Assembly (NCBI RefSeq): GCF_014486695.1
Contig: NZ_JACTAB010000001.1
Span: 186,001-250,000, forward strand
Reading direction: 5' to 3'
DNA length: 64,000 bases
Origin: Flavobacterium buctense
GTDB lineage: Bacteria; Bacteroidota; Bacteroidia; Flavobacteriales; Flavobacteriaceae
The notes beneath the pieces are model-generated. The model was not told the DNA's origin. It saw only the letters and a program-made list of their open reading frames with translations, and did not search any database. Shown piece by piece: positions 35,126-44,028 of this stretch (the stretch's first letter is position 1; each line of letters starts with the position of its first letter). Both the position numbers and the translations under genes were made by a program.

Positions 35126-35200
35126 TACCATAGCATTAGTAGGTTAAGTTTATGGTAGATTTGGGGCAAAAAGGGTGAAAAGAAATTTTCACCTTTTTTA
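35126..35200 (+). ncRNA. Candidate small RNA, tandem copy 1
   Basis: Lies in a 430-nt gene-free stretch between purF and sodA. It opens with TACCATA (35126-35132), which can pair with TATGGTA (35151-35157), then carries a 30-nt segment (35141-35170) identical to the one in copy 2, and closes with a terminator hairpin (35168-35181 with 35186-35199, continuous apart from one G-U) and a T-rich tail. A promoter sits immediately upstream. No open frame of note is inside. It may belong to a known class such as Flavo-1 or be new; alternatively the TACCATA repeat is an operator and the TAGATTTG at 35156 the true -7 box. Confidence 0.6.
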
Positions 35201-35204
35201 TTTT
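35168..35204 (+). terminator. Terminator of tandem RNA unit 1
   Basis: GGTGAAAA (35174-35181) pairs with TTTTCACC (35186-35193), extended outward by A-T pairs, then TTTTTTATTTT. Confidence 0.75.
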
Positions 35205-35305
35205 CTACCCGCCTGAAAATCACAAAAAAAACAGAATTCACTCTCATTTGCCTATCATTCCAATATAATTCCATAAAAAAAGCATATTATTCTTCAAGAT
35301 GTTAT

Positions 35306-35313
35306 TAGATTTG
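35306..35313 (+). promoter_or_regulatory. -7 element of tandem RNA unit 2
   Basis: TAGATTTG fits TAnnTTTG exactly and sits at the same place relative to the conserved TACCATA as the box of unit 1. No clear -33 TTG was found. Confidence 0.4.
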
Positions 35314-35315
35314 TT

Positions 35316-35396
35316 TTACCATAGTATTTAGTGTAGGTTAAGTTTATGGTAGATTTGGGGCAAACAGGTGGAAGCAATTCCGCCTGTTTATTTTTT
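35316..35396 (+). ncRNA. Candidate small RNA, tandem copy 2
   Basis: Second copy, about 190 nt after the first. TACCATA (35317-35323) and TATGGTA (35345-35351) form the same inverted repeat; 35335-35364 is identical to 35141-35170. The terminator hairpin keeps its place and strength but has a different sequence (AAACAGGTGGAA with TTCCGCCTGTTT), that is, compensatory change with structure retained. This conservation of core and of terminator structure argues for a functional RNA rather than chance. It runs towards the 3' end of the convergent sodA gene. Confidence 0.6.
35362..35396 (+). terminator. Terminator of tandem RNA unit 2
   Basis: A 12-bp stem (35362-35373 with 35378-35389, one G-U) with a GCAA loop, followed by a T-rich tail. 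Confidence 0.8.
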
Positions 35397-35416
35397 ATAC
35401 TGCCGCCAAATAATAA

Positions 35417-35443
35417 AACCGACTGCTTTCACAATCGGTTTAA
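35417..35443 (-). terminator. Possible terminator of sodA
   Basis: On the minus strand AAACCGA and TCGGTTT pair across a 12-nt loop, followed by a T-rich stretch; 23 nt past the sodA stop. Confidence 0.6.
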
Positions 35444-35465
35444 CTTATCAAAAAGAGTTTTGATT

Positions 35466-36074
35466 TTATTTTTCTGTAGCGTACAACCTTGCCACTTCTG
35501 TCCAATTAATCACATTGAAGAAAGCCTCAATATAATCCGGACGACGGTTTTGATAATTTAAATAATAAGCATGTTCCCAAACATCCATTCCTAAAATCGG
35601 GAAACCGCCGCAAGCCGTATCCGGCATTAATGGATTGTCTTGGTTTGGTGTTGAACATACTTCCAGCTTTCCGCCTTTGTGTACACAAAGCCAAGCCCAA
35701 CCCGAACCAAAACGCGTTGCTCCTGCTTTGGCAAACAAGGCTTTAAACTCTTCAAATGATTTAAAATCTCTTTCTATAGCTTCGGCTAAATCACCGGTTG
35801 GCAATCCGCCACCATTTGGTGACATTACTCTCCAAAATAAATTGTGGTTGTAAAATCCGCCACCGTTATTTCTAACGGCTGCGTTTTTCATATCCAAATT
35901 GATTAAAATGTTCTCTATTGTTAATCCTTCCAAATCTGTTCCGGCAATCGCTGCGTTTAGATTAGTTGTGTAAGCATTGTGATGTTTTGAATGGTGTATT
36001 TCCATCGTTCTGGCATCAATATGTGGTTCTAATGCATCGTATGCATATGGTAATTGCGGTAATTCAAAAGCCAT
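35466..36074 (-). CDS. Superoxide dismutase (Fe/Mn family)
   Basis: Dismutates superoxide in the cytosol. The 202-aa protein has metal ligands His27 (MEIHHSKHH), a His in [11 protein letters not shown], and Asp164 and His168 in the signature DVWEHAYYL. The metal (Fe, Mn or either) cannot be settled from these motifs alone, so no gene symbol is given. Single-gene unit with a terminator at 35417 and a CAAATTTA box (minus-strand TAAATTTG) at 36108. The two candidate small RNAs point toward its 3' end. Confidence 0.96.
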   Translation of the reverse strand: MAFELPQLPYAYDALEPHIDARTMEIHHSKHHNAYTTNLNAAIAGTDLEGLTIENILINLDMKNAAVRNNGGGFYNHNLFWRVMSPNGGGLPTGDLAEAIERDFKSFEEFKALFAKAGATRFGSGWAWLCVHKGGKLEVCSTPNQDNPLMPDTACGGFPILGMDVWEHAYYLNYQNRRPDYIEAFFNVINWTEVARLYATEK

Positions 36075-36107
36075 GGTTATTGTATTTAAAGATTAATATT
36101 TGCTGTT

Positions 36108-36115
36108 CAAATTTA
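36108..36115 (-). promoter_or_regulatory. -7 element of the superoxide dismutase promoter
   Basis: Minus-strand TAAATTTG matches TAnnTTTG, 33 nt upstream of the ATG. No convincing -33 TTG. Confidence 0.4.
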
Positions 36116-36176
36116 TAAATTATAAATCGTTTTTACTTATAAAATTCACACAATCATTTATATCATTTCGAAAAAA

Positions 36177-37382
36177 TTACACTTCAACGTATTGCAGTTT
36201 TCTTTCTAGTTGATATGATAATAAGACACAAACTAAAATCAAACTGATACTTATGTACCCTAAATAATTGTAATTGTGGATAGAGAATTTTGCGTCGCTA
36301 TAAGTAATCCAACCGCTCATTAAAGAAGCAAAACCGGTTCCGAGTGATTGCACACAAGAATTTAAACTCATGAAACTACCTCGCGTTTGACTCGTAACCG
36401 CTTGGGTAATCATAGCTTGTCCGGGAACGGTTCTTCCGGTGGAAGAACTAAACCAAAATCCGAAAACACCCAACACGATGAAAAGTTGCCAATGCGGCAT
36501 ATTGGTTATCAAAACAACAAAGAATACTGAAACTAATGCTGCCCAAACAAACACTGTTCTTTTACCATAACTGTCGGCTAGTTTTCCAATAATTTGCGCC
36601 GAAATCAACGAACAAATTCCGCCAACCAAGTAAATTAAAGGTGTATATTCCTGAGGCACGCCTACATTGTAAACCAAATAAGGATTGATTAATGGTACAA
36701 TTATAAAATGACCTGTGATAAGCAAGAAACTAAATAACAACGCTGTAATCTGGGCTTGGTTGCTAAAGATATCATAGAAATTTGAAATTCGTTCTTTCAA
36801 TTTTATAGGATTCGTCAAGTGCGAATTTACATTGGGCACAAATCGAAACAAAAACGGCAATAGTAACACGCCAAAAATAGCAACTACTAAAAACGGATAA
36901 TACCAATCATATTTATTCGCTAAAAATAATCCAAAAGGAACACCAATTACCGAAGCCAAAGCAAATCCGCCCATTAACATGCCCATCGCTCTGCCGCGAC
37001 GCTCATACGGAATAACATCCGCAATAATACTTAAGATTTGCGCGCTGATTAAACCACCAAAAAGTCCTGTAAAGGTTCTGGCCAAAATCATCGAATAAGT
37101 GCCAAACGCAAAAGCACAAGCAAAAGTGCCGATTAAAAATCCTGAATAGCCAAAAAGCAATAATTTCTTGCGGTCGAATTTATCGGCAAAGAAAATAGCA
37201 AAAAAGGCACTCACAAAAGCCGACAAAGAATAACTCGATACAATAATGGAAAACTCAGAAGTGGTCAAATTCCATTTGGGCATCAAAATATTTCCCAAAG
37301 GCATCATAATCATGAAATCGAGTATATGGGTGAAATTCAGCAACGCCATAAGCGCTACCAAAATAACTTCGTTTCTTTTCAA
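36177..37382 (-). CDS. MFS transporter (DHA1/AraJ-like)
   Basis: A 401-aa inner-membrane carrier with twelve hydrophobic helices. The cytoplasmic loop after helix 2 has FADKFDRKKLLLFG (motif A, DxxxRK), and a second copy ADSYGKRTVFVW follows helix 8; GFWFSSSTGRTVPGQAMI is characteristic of the AraJ-like drug:H+ antiporter group. The substrate is unknown; efflux of sugars or drugs is possible. Divergent from the GNAT gene at 37491; the 100-nt gap to the dismutase gene shows no terminator. Confidence 0.92.
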   Translation of the reverse strand: MKRNEVILVALMALLNFTHILDFMIMMPLGNILMPKWNLTTSEFSIIVSSYSLSAFVSAFFAIFFADKFDRKKLLLFGYSGFLIGTFACAFAFGTYSMILARTFTGLFGGLISAQILSIIADVIPYERRGRAMGMLMGGFALASVIGVPFGLFLANKYDWYYPFLVVAIFGVLLLPFLFRFVPNVNSHLTNPIKLKERISNFYDIFSNQAQITALLFSFLLITGHFIIVPLINPYLVYNVGVPQEYTPLIYLVGGICSLISAQIIGKLADSYGKRTVFVWAALVSVFFVVLITNMPHWQLFIVLGVFGFWFSSSTGRTVPGQAMITQAVTSQTRGSFMSLNSCVQSLGTGFASLMSGWITYSDAKFSIHNYNYLGYISISLILVCVLLSYQLERKLQYVEV

Positions 37383-37490
37383 AACAATAAATTTTAATTG
37401 TGCTACAAAATTACGGATTGAAAAATTCGTTTTTCTTAATAAAGAATTAATTAATTACATTAGTAGCATAAATAAAAACTATAGTACTTC

Positions 37491-38009
37491 ATGTTTAATT
37501 TGCAACCCCACAATCTAAAAAACGAGCTTATTAAACTAATTCCTTTGCAGGAAAATGACTTTGAAGTCTTGTATGCTGTAGCTTCTGATCCATTGGTTTG
37601 GGAGCAACATCCAAACAAGTTACGTTACCAGCGCGAGGTTTTTCAGAATTATTTTGAAGGAGCAATAGTGTCCAAAGGAGCATTTCTCATTCGAGATACT
37701 AAAACTAATGAAGTGGTTGGCAGCAGTAGATATTATGATTATAACGAAATTGAAAATTCAATATTAATCGGCTATACTTTTATCGGGCGAAAATTTTGGG
37801 GCAATGGTTATAACAAAGCTTTGAAAAAAATCATGCTCGATTATGCTTTTGACAATGTCGACAAAGTTTATTTTCACATTGGCGCCTTCAATATTCGTTC
37901 CCAAAAAGCCATTGAAAAAATCGGTGCCGTAAAAGTGGATGAATTTGAAGTCGAATATTATGGCGAAGACGCTAAGTTGAATTTTGTTTATTTAATCCAA
38001 AAAAACTAA
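37491..38009 (+). CDS. GNAT-family N-acetyltransferase (RimJ/RimL-like)
   Basis: A 172-aa acetyl-CoA-dependent acetyltransferase. LIKLIPLQENDFEVLYAVASDP is the usual opening of the RimJ/RimL group, GYTFIGRKFWGNGYNKALKKIMLDYAF is the acetyl-CoA-binding motif (a GNGYN variant of RxxGxG/A), and HIGAFNIRSQKAIEKIGAV is the family's Asn/Ser block. The acceptor is unknown (protein N-terminus, amino group or small molecule). Its TAA overlaps the ATG of the helicase-nuclease gene (TAATG at 38007-38011), so the two are translationally coupled. Confidence 0.9.
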   Translation: MFNLQPHNLKNELIKLIPLQENDFEVLYAVASDPLVWEQHPNKLRYQREVFQNYFEGAIVSKGAFLIRDTKTNEVVGSSRYYDYNEIENSILIGYTFIGRKFWGNGYNKALKKIMLDYAFDNVDKVYFHIGAFNIRSQKAIEKIGAVKVDEFEVEYYGEDAKLNFVYLIQKN

Positions 38010-41000
38010 TGCAAAAAACCGCTTTTTCCATCTACGATGCTTCCGCCGGTTCGGGCAAAACTTATACTTTGGTCAAAGAATACCTCAAAATTATTCTCTT
38101 GTCTAAAAAACCCGATGCGTATCGCAATATTTTGGCGATTACGTTTACTAATAAAGCCGTGCACGAAATGAAAAGCCGTGTAGTGGAAAGTTTATCGGAG
38201 TTTGCCAAAGAAAAACCATCCGACAAAGCCTTGCAATTGATGCAAGATATTCAAGTTGAAACCGGTTTATCCTTGGGTACGATTACTGAAAAAGCCAAAA
38301 GCATTATCAAAAACCTCATTCACAATTATGCTTCGTTTGATATTTCTACGATTGACAAATTCACACACAAAGTCATTCGCGCTTTTGCCCACGATTTGAA
38401 TTTGCCGATTACATTTGAAGTGTCATTGGATACTGAAAACCTTTTGACCGAAGCCGTCGATGCTATAATTGCTGAGGCAGGAAACGATGAAACGTTAACC
38501 AACTTATTGGTCGATTTCACCATGGAAAAAACCGATGACGACAAATCTTGGGACATTTCACGGGAAATCATGGATACCGGAAAACTGATTCTCAACGAAA
38601 ACAACCGCGAAGAAATCACCCATTTCCAAAACAAAACCATTGCGGAGTTTATCGAAATCAAAAACAAACTAAAGGAACTTTGTGAGCAATTAGAAACCCA
38701 AACTGTGGAATTGGCTTCGGAAGCTTTGTTGCTTATAGAAAAAAACGGAATTGACCTCAAGTCCTTTTCTGCCGGACATTTTCCGAATCATCTAGCCAAC
38801 ATCAGAGACAAAAAATTCAATCCGGCGAACAAAACCTATCATGAGTTTGACGACATCAAAATCAACAAAACGGCTTCAGACCGAGCGATTATAGAAAGCA
38901 TTATTCCCGATTTACTCGAAATATTGGCTTCGATTTATACAAAATTCGAAAAGAAAAATTTCTACGAAGCGTTTTTGAAAAATATCACACCGCTTTCATT
39001 GCTGAATACAGTTAGTAATGAATTGGGCAAAATACAAAAAGAGCAAAATATTCTTTCGATTGCGGAATTTAACAAGTTAATCAACGAACAAATACAAAAC
39101 CAACCGGCACCTTTTATTTACGAGCGTTTGGGTGAAAAATACCGAAACTTCTTTATCGACGAGTTCCAAGACACTTCCGAAATGCAATGGCAAAATTTAA
39201 TTCCGCTGATTGACAACGCTCTTTCGAGCGAAGATTTGAATGGTGAACAAGGTTCACTAATGATTGTAGGCGATCCAAAACAATCGATTTACCGTTGGCG
39301 CGGCGGAAAAGCCGAACAATTTATCGAACTCAGCAAAGACAAAAATCCGTTTGTCAATCCGGACAAAAAGTTATTTTCATTGGGAACCAATTGGAGAAGT
39401 TACTCAGAAATCATTGATTTCAACAACAACTTATTTGGTTTTTTATCGAATGAATTTGCACACGAAGATTACAAAGATTTGTACCAAAACCACAGCCATC
39501 AACAATTCAACACCAAAACCGGTGGTTATGTCAATATTTCTTTTGTACCAAAAGTCGAAAAAGCAGACTTCGATGAAGAAGAAAATGTAGCCAAAAACGA
39601 CTTGTATTTACAAGCCACTTTAGCCACAATTGAAAAGGTCAGACAAAACGGTTTCCGCTACAAAGACATCGTAATTTTAACTCGAAAAAAATCACACGGA
39701 ACCGAAGTCGCCAATTATTTAACCGAAAACGGAATTCCGATTTTGTCTTCGGAAAGTTTGTTGCTCGGCGCTTCATCTGAAGTTCAAGGCGTAATTCACA
39801 TTTTGCGTTATTTAAAAAACAATAACGATTTACAATCGAAAGCGAATTTCCTTTACTATTTAGCTTCGCAACAAGATCAATTGGCCATTCACGATTTCAT
39901 TGCCCAAGGCATGGAACAAAAATCGGAACCCGAATTTCAAAAGTGGTTAACGACATTCCAAATTGATTTCTCTTTCCAAAACATCCGCAAAAAATCGCTT
40001 TACGAAGCCACCGAAATCATCATTACCAAAGTCATTCCGATGGACAAACGCAATGCAAATATCCAGTTTTTCCTAGATTTGATTTTGGAACACGATTTAA
40101 AAAAGCAAGCCGGCATTTCGGATTTTCTTGCTTATTGGGACAATAATTCGGAGAAACTCAGCATTCCGTCACCCGAAGGAAACGATGCGGTTCGAATTAT
40201 GACCATTCACAAATCGAAAGGTTTAGAGTTTCCGGTGGTGATTTTTCCTTTTGCCGAAGAAGATTACAGCAAAGGACCACGAGAAAAAATGTGGCTCAAC
40301 GCGGATGAAGCGATTACCGGTTTGCCGAAAGCATTAGTCGATAAAAGCAGCAAAGTAGAAGGTTATGGCGAAGAGGCAAATGTAATTTACCAACAAAAAA
40401 AACAGGAAGAATTGCTAGATAACATTAACGTTCTTTATGTGGCTTTGACTCGTGCCGAAGAACAGTTATATATCATTTCGGGCATGCAAACCCCAAGCAA
40501 AACTTCGGGTGAATACCCAAACAATATGGCGACGTTTTTTATCAAATTCTTAGAAGATAAAGGGTTTGACGAAAGTAAATTCGACTATTCATTCGGCGAA
40601 GCCAAAAAACTATCCGAAACCAAAGATGTTTTAGACGAAACCGAAACCATTCCGCAATTGGCAGCCACTTTGAATCCGAAAAACATCAAAATTGCCCAAA
40701 AAGAAAGTCTGATGTGGAACACGCAACAGCAGAAAGCCATTGAATTCGGGAACATTCTTCACGAAATTTTATCTTTCGTCAAAACCAAAGACGATATTGA
40801 TTTGGCACTAACCAAAGCCATTGAAAACGGATTGATTGTCGCTTCGCAAAAAGACGAAGTCGAGCAAACGATTAAACAAGTGATCAATCATCCCGATTTG
40901 GACACTTATTTCGCCATCGACAACAAAATACTAAATGAGAAAACCATCATTCAAAAAGAAGGCAATCTCGTAAAGCCCGACAGAATGGTCATCAACACCA

Positions 41001-41161
41001 ATAAAGAAATCTATTTACTCGATTACAAAACCGGTGCACACCAAGCCAAATACACCACGCAATTAGAAAACTATCAGAACGCCATTGAAAAAATGGGTTT
41101 TAAAGTGACTAAAAAAGCCTTGGTTTATATTGGCGAAAGGTTGGAAATAGTAAATTTGTAA
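38009..41161 (+). CDS. AddA-like UvrD-family helicase with C-terminal PD-(D/E)XK nuclease
   Basis: A 1050-aa helicase-nuclease for processing double-strand breaks. Superfamily 1A motifs: Walker A ASAGSGKTYTLV (about 12-23), motif Ia AITFTNKAVHEMKSRV, DEAD-like DEFQDTSEMQW, VGDPKQSIYRWRGG, NWRSYSEI, RIMTIHKSKGLEFPVVIFPF and VALTRAEEQLYI. The C-terminal nuclease has GNILHEIL, DRMVINTNKEIYLLDYKTG and a following helix. This is the architecture of AddA (RexA). The AddB-like partner lies at 44029, beyond kbl and ompA. Start overlaps the GNAT stop. Confidence 0.93.
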   Translation: MQKTAFSIYDASAGSGKTYTLVKEYLKIILLSKKPDAYRNILAITFTNKAVHEMKSRVVESLSEFAKEKPSDKALQLMQDIQVETGLSLGTITEKAKSIIKNLIHNYASFDISTIDKFTHKVIRAFAHDLNLPITFEVSLDTENLLTEAVDAIIAEAGNDETLTNLLVDFTMEKTDDDKSWDISREIMDTGKLILNENNREEITHFQNKTIAEFIEIKNKLKELCEQLETQTVELASEALLLIEKNGIDLKSFSAGHFPNHLANIRDKKFNPANKTYHEFDDIKINKTASDRAIIESIIPDLLEILASIYTKFEKKNFYEAFLKNITPLSLLNTVSNELGKIQKEQNILSIAEFNKLINEQIQNQPAPFIYERLGEKYRNFFIDEFQDTSEMQWQNLIPLIDNALSSEDLNGEQGSLMIVGDPKQSIYRWRGGKAEQFIELSKDKNPFVNPDKKLFSLGTNWRSYSEIIDFNNNLFGFLSNEFAHEDYKDLYQNHSHQQFNTKTGGYVNISFVPKVEKADFDEEENVAKNDLYLQATLATIEKVRQNGFRYKDIVILTRKKSHGTEVANYLTENGIPILSSESLLLGASSEVQGVIHILRYLKNNNDLQSKANFLYYLASQQDQLAIHDFIAQGMEQKSEPEFQKWLTTFQIDFSFQNIRKKSLYEATEIIITKVIPMDKRNANIQFFLDLILEHDLKKQAGISDFLAYWDNNSEKLSIPSPEGNDAVRIMTIHKSKGLEFPVVIFPFAEEDYSKGPREKMWLNADEAITGLPKALVDKSSKVEGYGEEANVIYQQKKQEELLDNINVLYVALTRAEEQLYIISGMQTPSKTSGEYPNNMATFFIKFLEDKGFDESKFDYSFGEAKKLSETKDVLDETETIPQLAATLNPKNIKIAQKESLMWNTQQQKAIEFGNILHEILSFVKTKDDIDLALTKAIENGLIVASQKDEVEQTIKQVINHPDLDTYFAIDNKILNEKTIIQKEGNLVKPDRMVINTNKEIYLLDYKTGAHQAKYTTQLENYQNAIEKMGFKVTKKALVYIGERLEIVNL

Positions 41162-41236
41162 ACTCTAAAAAGAAAACAGAGAAAAGACGCAAGAAGAAAG
41201 ACTTTACAACACAAACATAAAACTACAACAACAATC

Positions 41237-42427
41237 ATGTACGGAAAAATTCAACAACACTTACAAAATGAATTAGATACCATTGAACAAAACGGTATTT
41301 TCAAAAGAGAACGCATCATCACTTCGCCACAAGGCGCGGAAATTACCGTAAACGGCAAAACGGTTTTGAACTTTTGTGCCAATAATTATCTTGGTTTGTC
41401 CTCACATCCTGAAGTAATTCAAGCTGCGAAAGATGCTTTAGATTCCCATGGATTCGGAATGTCATCCGTACGTTTCATTTGCGGAACTCAAGATATTCAC
41501 AAAACTTTAGAAAAAAAGATAGCCGATTTCTACGGCACGGAAGACACTATTTTATATGCAGCCGCTTTTGATGCAAACGGTGGAGTTTTTGAACCTTTGT
41601 TAGGTGAAGAAGACTGTATCATTTCCGATAGTTTGAACCACGCTTCAATTATTGACGGTGTGCGTTTGTGTAAAGCCGCGCGTTACCGTTACGAAAATTC
41701 CAATATGGAAGACTTAGAAAACCAATTGAAAAAAGCGGTAGAAGCCGGACATCGTTTCAAATTAATCGTAACTGATGGTGTGTTTTCAATGGACGGTTTG
41801 GTAGCGCCATTAGACAAAATCTGTGACTTAGCTGATAAATATGATGCTTTGGTTATGGTTGACGAATGTCACGCTGCCGGTTTTATTGGAGCCACAGGAA
41901 AAGGAACAATGGAAGCCAAAGGTGTAATGGGCAGAGTAGATATCATCACCGGAACCTTAGGAAAAGCTCTTGGTGGCGCCATGGGCGGTTATACCACAGC
42001 AAAAAAAGAAGTAATTGAAATTTTACGTCAGCGTTCACGACCTTATTTGTTCTCCAACTCTTTGGCTCCGGCTATTGTTGGTGCTTCAATCAAGGTTTTT
42101 GAACTTTTGGAAAAAGACACAACCCTCAGAGACAAACTCGAATGGAATACTAACTACTTTAAAGAAGGTATGAAAAAAGCCGGTTTGGATATCATTGATG
42201 GTGATTCGGCTATTGTACCGGTTATGTTGTATGATGCCAAATTATCTCAAGTGATGGCCGACGAGTTATTGAAAAAAGGAATCTATGTAATTGGCTTCTT
42301 TTTTCCGGTAGTTCCAAGAGATAAAGCCCGAATCAGAGTTCAATTGTCTGCTGCACACACTAAAGAACATCTTGACCAGGCCATTAAAGCCTTTGAAGAA
42401 GTGGGAAAGATGTTAAATGTTATATAA
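41237..42427 (+). CDS. kbl: Glycine C-acetyltransferase (2-amino-3-ketobutyrate CoA ligase)
   Basis: PLP enzyme of threonine degradation that splits 2-amino-3-oxobutyrate with CoA to glycine and acetyl-CoA. The 396-aa alpha-oxoamine-synthase has [50 protein letters not shown] (cofactor Asp) and [15 protein letters not shown] (Schiff-base Lys). Threonine dehydrogenase is not in the window. It stands between the AddA-like gene and ompA; a 75-nt A-rich gap precedes it and I see no exact promoter box there. Confidence 0.95.
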   Translation: MYGKIQQHLQNELDTIEQNGIFKRERIITSPQGAEITVNGKTVLNFCANNYLGLSSHPEVIQAAKDALDSHGFGMSSVRFICGTQDIHKTLEKKIADFYGTEDTILYAAAFDANGGVFEPLLGEEDCIISDSLNHASIIDGVRLCKAARYRYENSNMEDLENQLKKAVEAGHRFKLIVTDGVFSMDGLVAPLDKICDLADKYDALVMVDECHAAGFIGATGKGTMEAKGVMGRVDIITGTLGKALGGAMGGYTTAKKEVIEILRQRSRPYLFSNSLAPAIVGASIKVFELLEKDTTLRDKLEWNTNYFKEGMKKAGLDIIDGDSAIVPVMLYDAKLSQVMADELLKKGIYVIGFFFPVVPRDKARIRVQLSAAHTKEHLDQAIKAFEEVGKMLNVI

Positions 42428-42504
42428 AATGTTGCACAATTGATATTATAATTCCAAAATTCTTGAATTTGATTACATAATTTCCACATTTTAACAATAA
42501 GATT

Positions 42505-42534
42505 TTGATATTATATTAATACGTATTACTTTTG
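42505..42534 (+). promoter_or_regulatory. ompA promoter (TTG-N19-TACTTTTG)
   Basis: TTG at 42505-42507, a 19-nt spacer and TACTTTTG at 42527-42534 form an exact consensus promoter. Start near 42540 and a leader of about 30 nt; it rules out the longer frame opening at 42532. Confidence 0.7.
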
Positions 42535-42570
42535 CTCTATTATAATTATTATAATTTAATCAAATTAAGT

Positions 42571-43965
42571 ATGAAACATCTTAACAAATTATTCGTTGCA
42601 ATGCTAATGTTAGCTGGTTTAAGCTCTCAAGCTCAAGACAGCAACAATCCTTGGGCTTTATCGTTTGGGGTTAACGCAGTAGATACAAGAGTAAGTGCTG
42701 CATCAAAATTAGAGGATCAGTTCTCTCAGTATTTCAATGCTAATGACAACTGGAATATTCTTCCTTCAATTTCTTATGTAAGCCTATCTAAACATGTAGG
42801 AGGTAATTTCTCATTCGGAGTTACTGGATCTATCAACCAAATCAAAAGGTTTGTTTTACCAAGAGTTGGTGAAGGACCATACACAGTAGTTAATCCAGGA
42901 GATTTAAACTATTACGGAGTTGATGGGGTAATCAATTACAGCTTAATGAGCTTAATCGGATCTAAAAAATTAGACCCATCTATCCACGCTGGTGGAGGTT
43001 ACACTTGGATTGGTGATGACATCAGTGCCGGAACTTTAAATGGAGGTTTAGGTTTAACTTACTGGTTTACTGAAACTGTAGGTTTATCTGTTCGTTCAAC
43101 TTACAAACACTCTTTTGAAGATTTACGTGAGGATATGCCATCACACATGCAACATTTTGCAGGTCTTACATTCAAATTTGGAGGTTCTGACAAAGACGGT
43201 GACGGAATTTATGATAAAGATGATGCTTGTCCAGAAGAAGCTGGTTTAAAACAATTCAACGGTTGTCCTGATACTGACGGTGACGGAATTGAAGATAGTA
43301 AAGATGCTTGTAAAGATGAAGCTGGTCCTGTTGAATTCAACGGTTGTCCTGATACTGACGGTGACGGAGTGGCTGATAATGTTGACGCTTGTAAAGATGT
43401 TGCAGGTTTAGCTGTTTTCGGTGGATGTCCTGATACTGACGGTGACGGAGTTCAAGATAAAGAAGACAAATGTAAAGAGGTTAAAGGTCCTAAAGAAAAT
43501 GGTGGATGTCCTTGGCCAGATAGAGATGGTGACAAAGTATTAGACAAAGATGACAGATGTCCGGATGTAGCTGGTACTGTGGCAAACAACGGTTGTCCTG
43601 AAGTTACTGAAGAAGCTATCAAAAGATTGAACGACTATGCTAAAACTATCTTATTCGATAGTGGTAAAGCTTCATTCCAACAACAAACTTACCCAGTATT
43701 ACAAGCTATTGTAGCTATCTTGAAAGAGTATCCAAACTCTAACTTCTCAATCGAAGGTCACACGGATAGCGATGGTAAAGATGCTGCTAACCAAACATTA
43801 TCTGAAAACAGAGCTGCTGCCGTGAAAAACTACTTAGTTGAAAATGGTATTGCTGCTTCTAGATTGTCTTCAGCTGGTTTCGGTGAATCTAAACCAATCG
43901 ACACTAACAAAACTAAAGCTGGTAAAGCTAACAACAGAAGAGTTGAAGTGAAATTAGTAAAATAA
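42571..43965 (+). CDS. OmpA-family outer-membrane protein with thrombospondin type 3 repeats
   Basis: Major porin-like/structural outer-membrane protein of 464 aa. Signal peptide ([22 protein letters not shown]), an N-terminal eight-strand barrel (about 25-205), five calcium-binding type 3 repeats of the form DTDGDG...DxC...GCP (residues 207-343), then an OmpA C-terminal peptidoglycan-binding domain ([39 protein letters not shown]). Codon choice is repetitive and strongly biased, as expected for a highly expressed gene. It has a consensus promoter and a strong terminator, so is transcribed on its own. Confidence 0.95.
   Translation: MKHLNKLFVAMLMLAGLSSQAQDSNNPWALSFGVNAVDTRVSAASKLEDQFSQYFNANDNWNILPSISYVSLSKHVGGNFSFGVTGSINQIKRFVLPRVGEGPYTVVNPGDLNYYGVDGVINYSLMSLIGSKKLDPSIHAGGGYTWIGDDISAGTLNGGLGLTYWFTETVGLSVRSTYKHSFEDLREDMPSHMQHFAGLTFKFGGSDKDGDGIYDKDDACPEEAGLKQFNGCPDTDGDGIEDSKDACKDEAGPVEFNGCPDTDGDGVADNVDACKDVAGLAVFGGCPDTDGDGVQDKEDKCKEVKGPKENGGCPWPDRDGDKVLDKDDRCPDVAGTVANNGCPEVTEEAIKRLNDYAKTILFDSGKASFQQQTYPVLQAIVAILKEYPNSNFSIEGHTDSDGKDAANQTLSENRAAAVKNYLVENGIAASRLSSAGFGESKPIDTNKTKAGKANNRRVEVKLVK
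43189..43599 (+). repeat. Five tandem type 3 repeats within the ompA-like gene
   Basis: Units begin at 43189, 43270, 43351, 43432 and 43513; the first four are exactly 81 nt (27 aa), the last 87 nt. Three units begin with the same GATACTGACGGTGACGGA string, so recombination between units could change copy number. Confidence 0.85.
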
Positions 43966-43989
43966 TTTCTTTCCAAAATATTTCTAAAA

Positions 43990-44018
43990 AACGCTCCGAA
44001 ATTCGGGGCGTTTTTTTA
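43990..44018 (+). terminator. Intrinsic terminator after the ompA-like gene
   Basis: AACGCTCCGAA (43990-44000) pairs with TTCGGGGCGTT (44002-44012, one G-U), then a T-run. It separates ompA from the AddB-like gene, which starts at 44029. Confidence 0.85.
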
Positions 44019-44028
44019 TTTTTATAGA

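Noticed and set aside
38326..38760. 144-aa antisense ORF inside the AddA-like gene
   Set aside because: Serine-rich low-complexity translation, typical shadow of a real AT-rich gene on the other strand.
43189..43599. CRISPR-like array
   Set aside because: The 81-nt periodic repeats are in frame and encode calcium-binding type 3 repeats.
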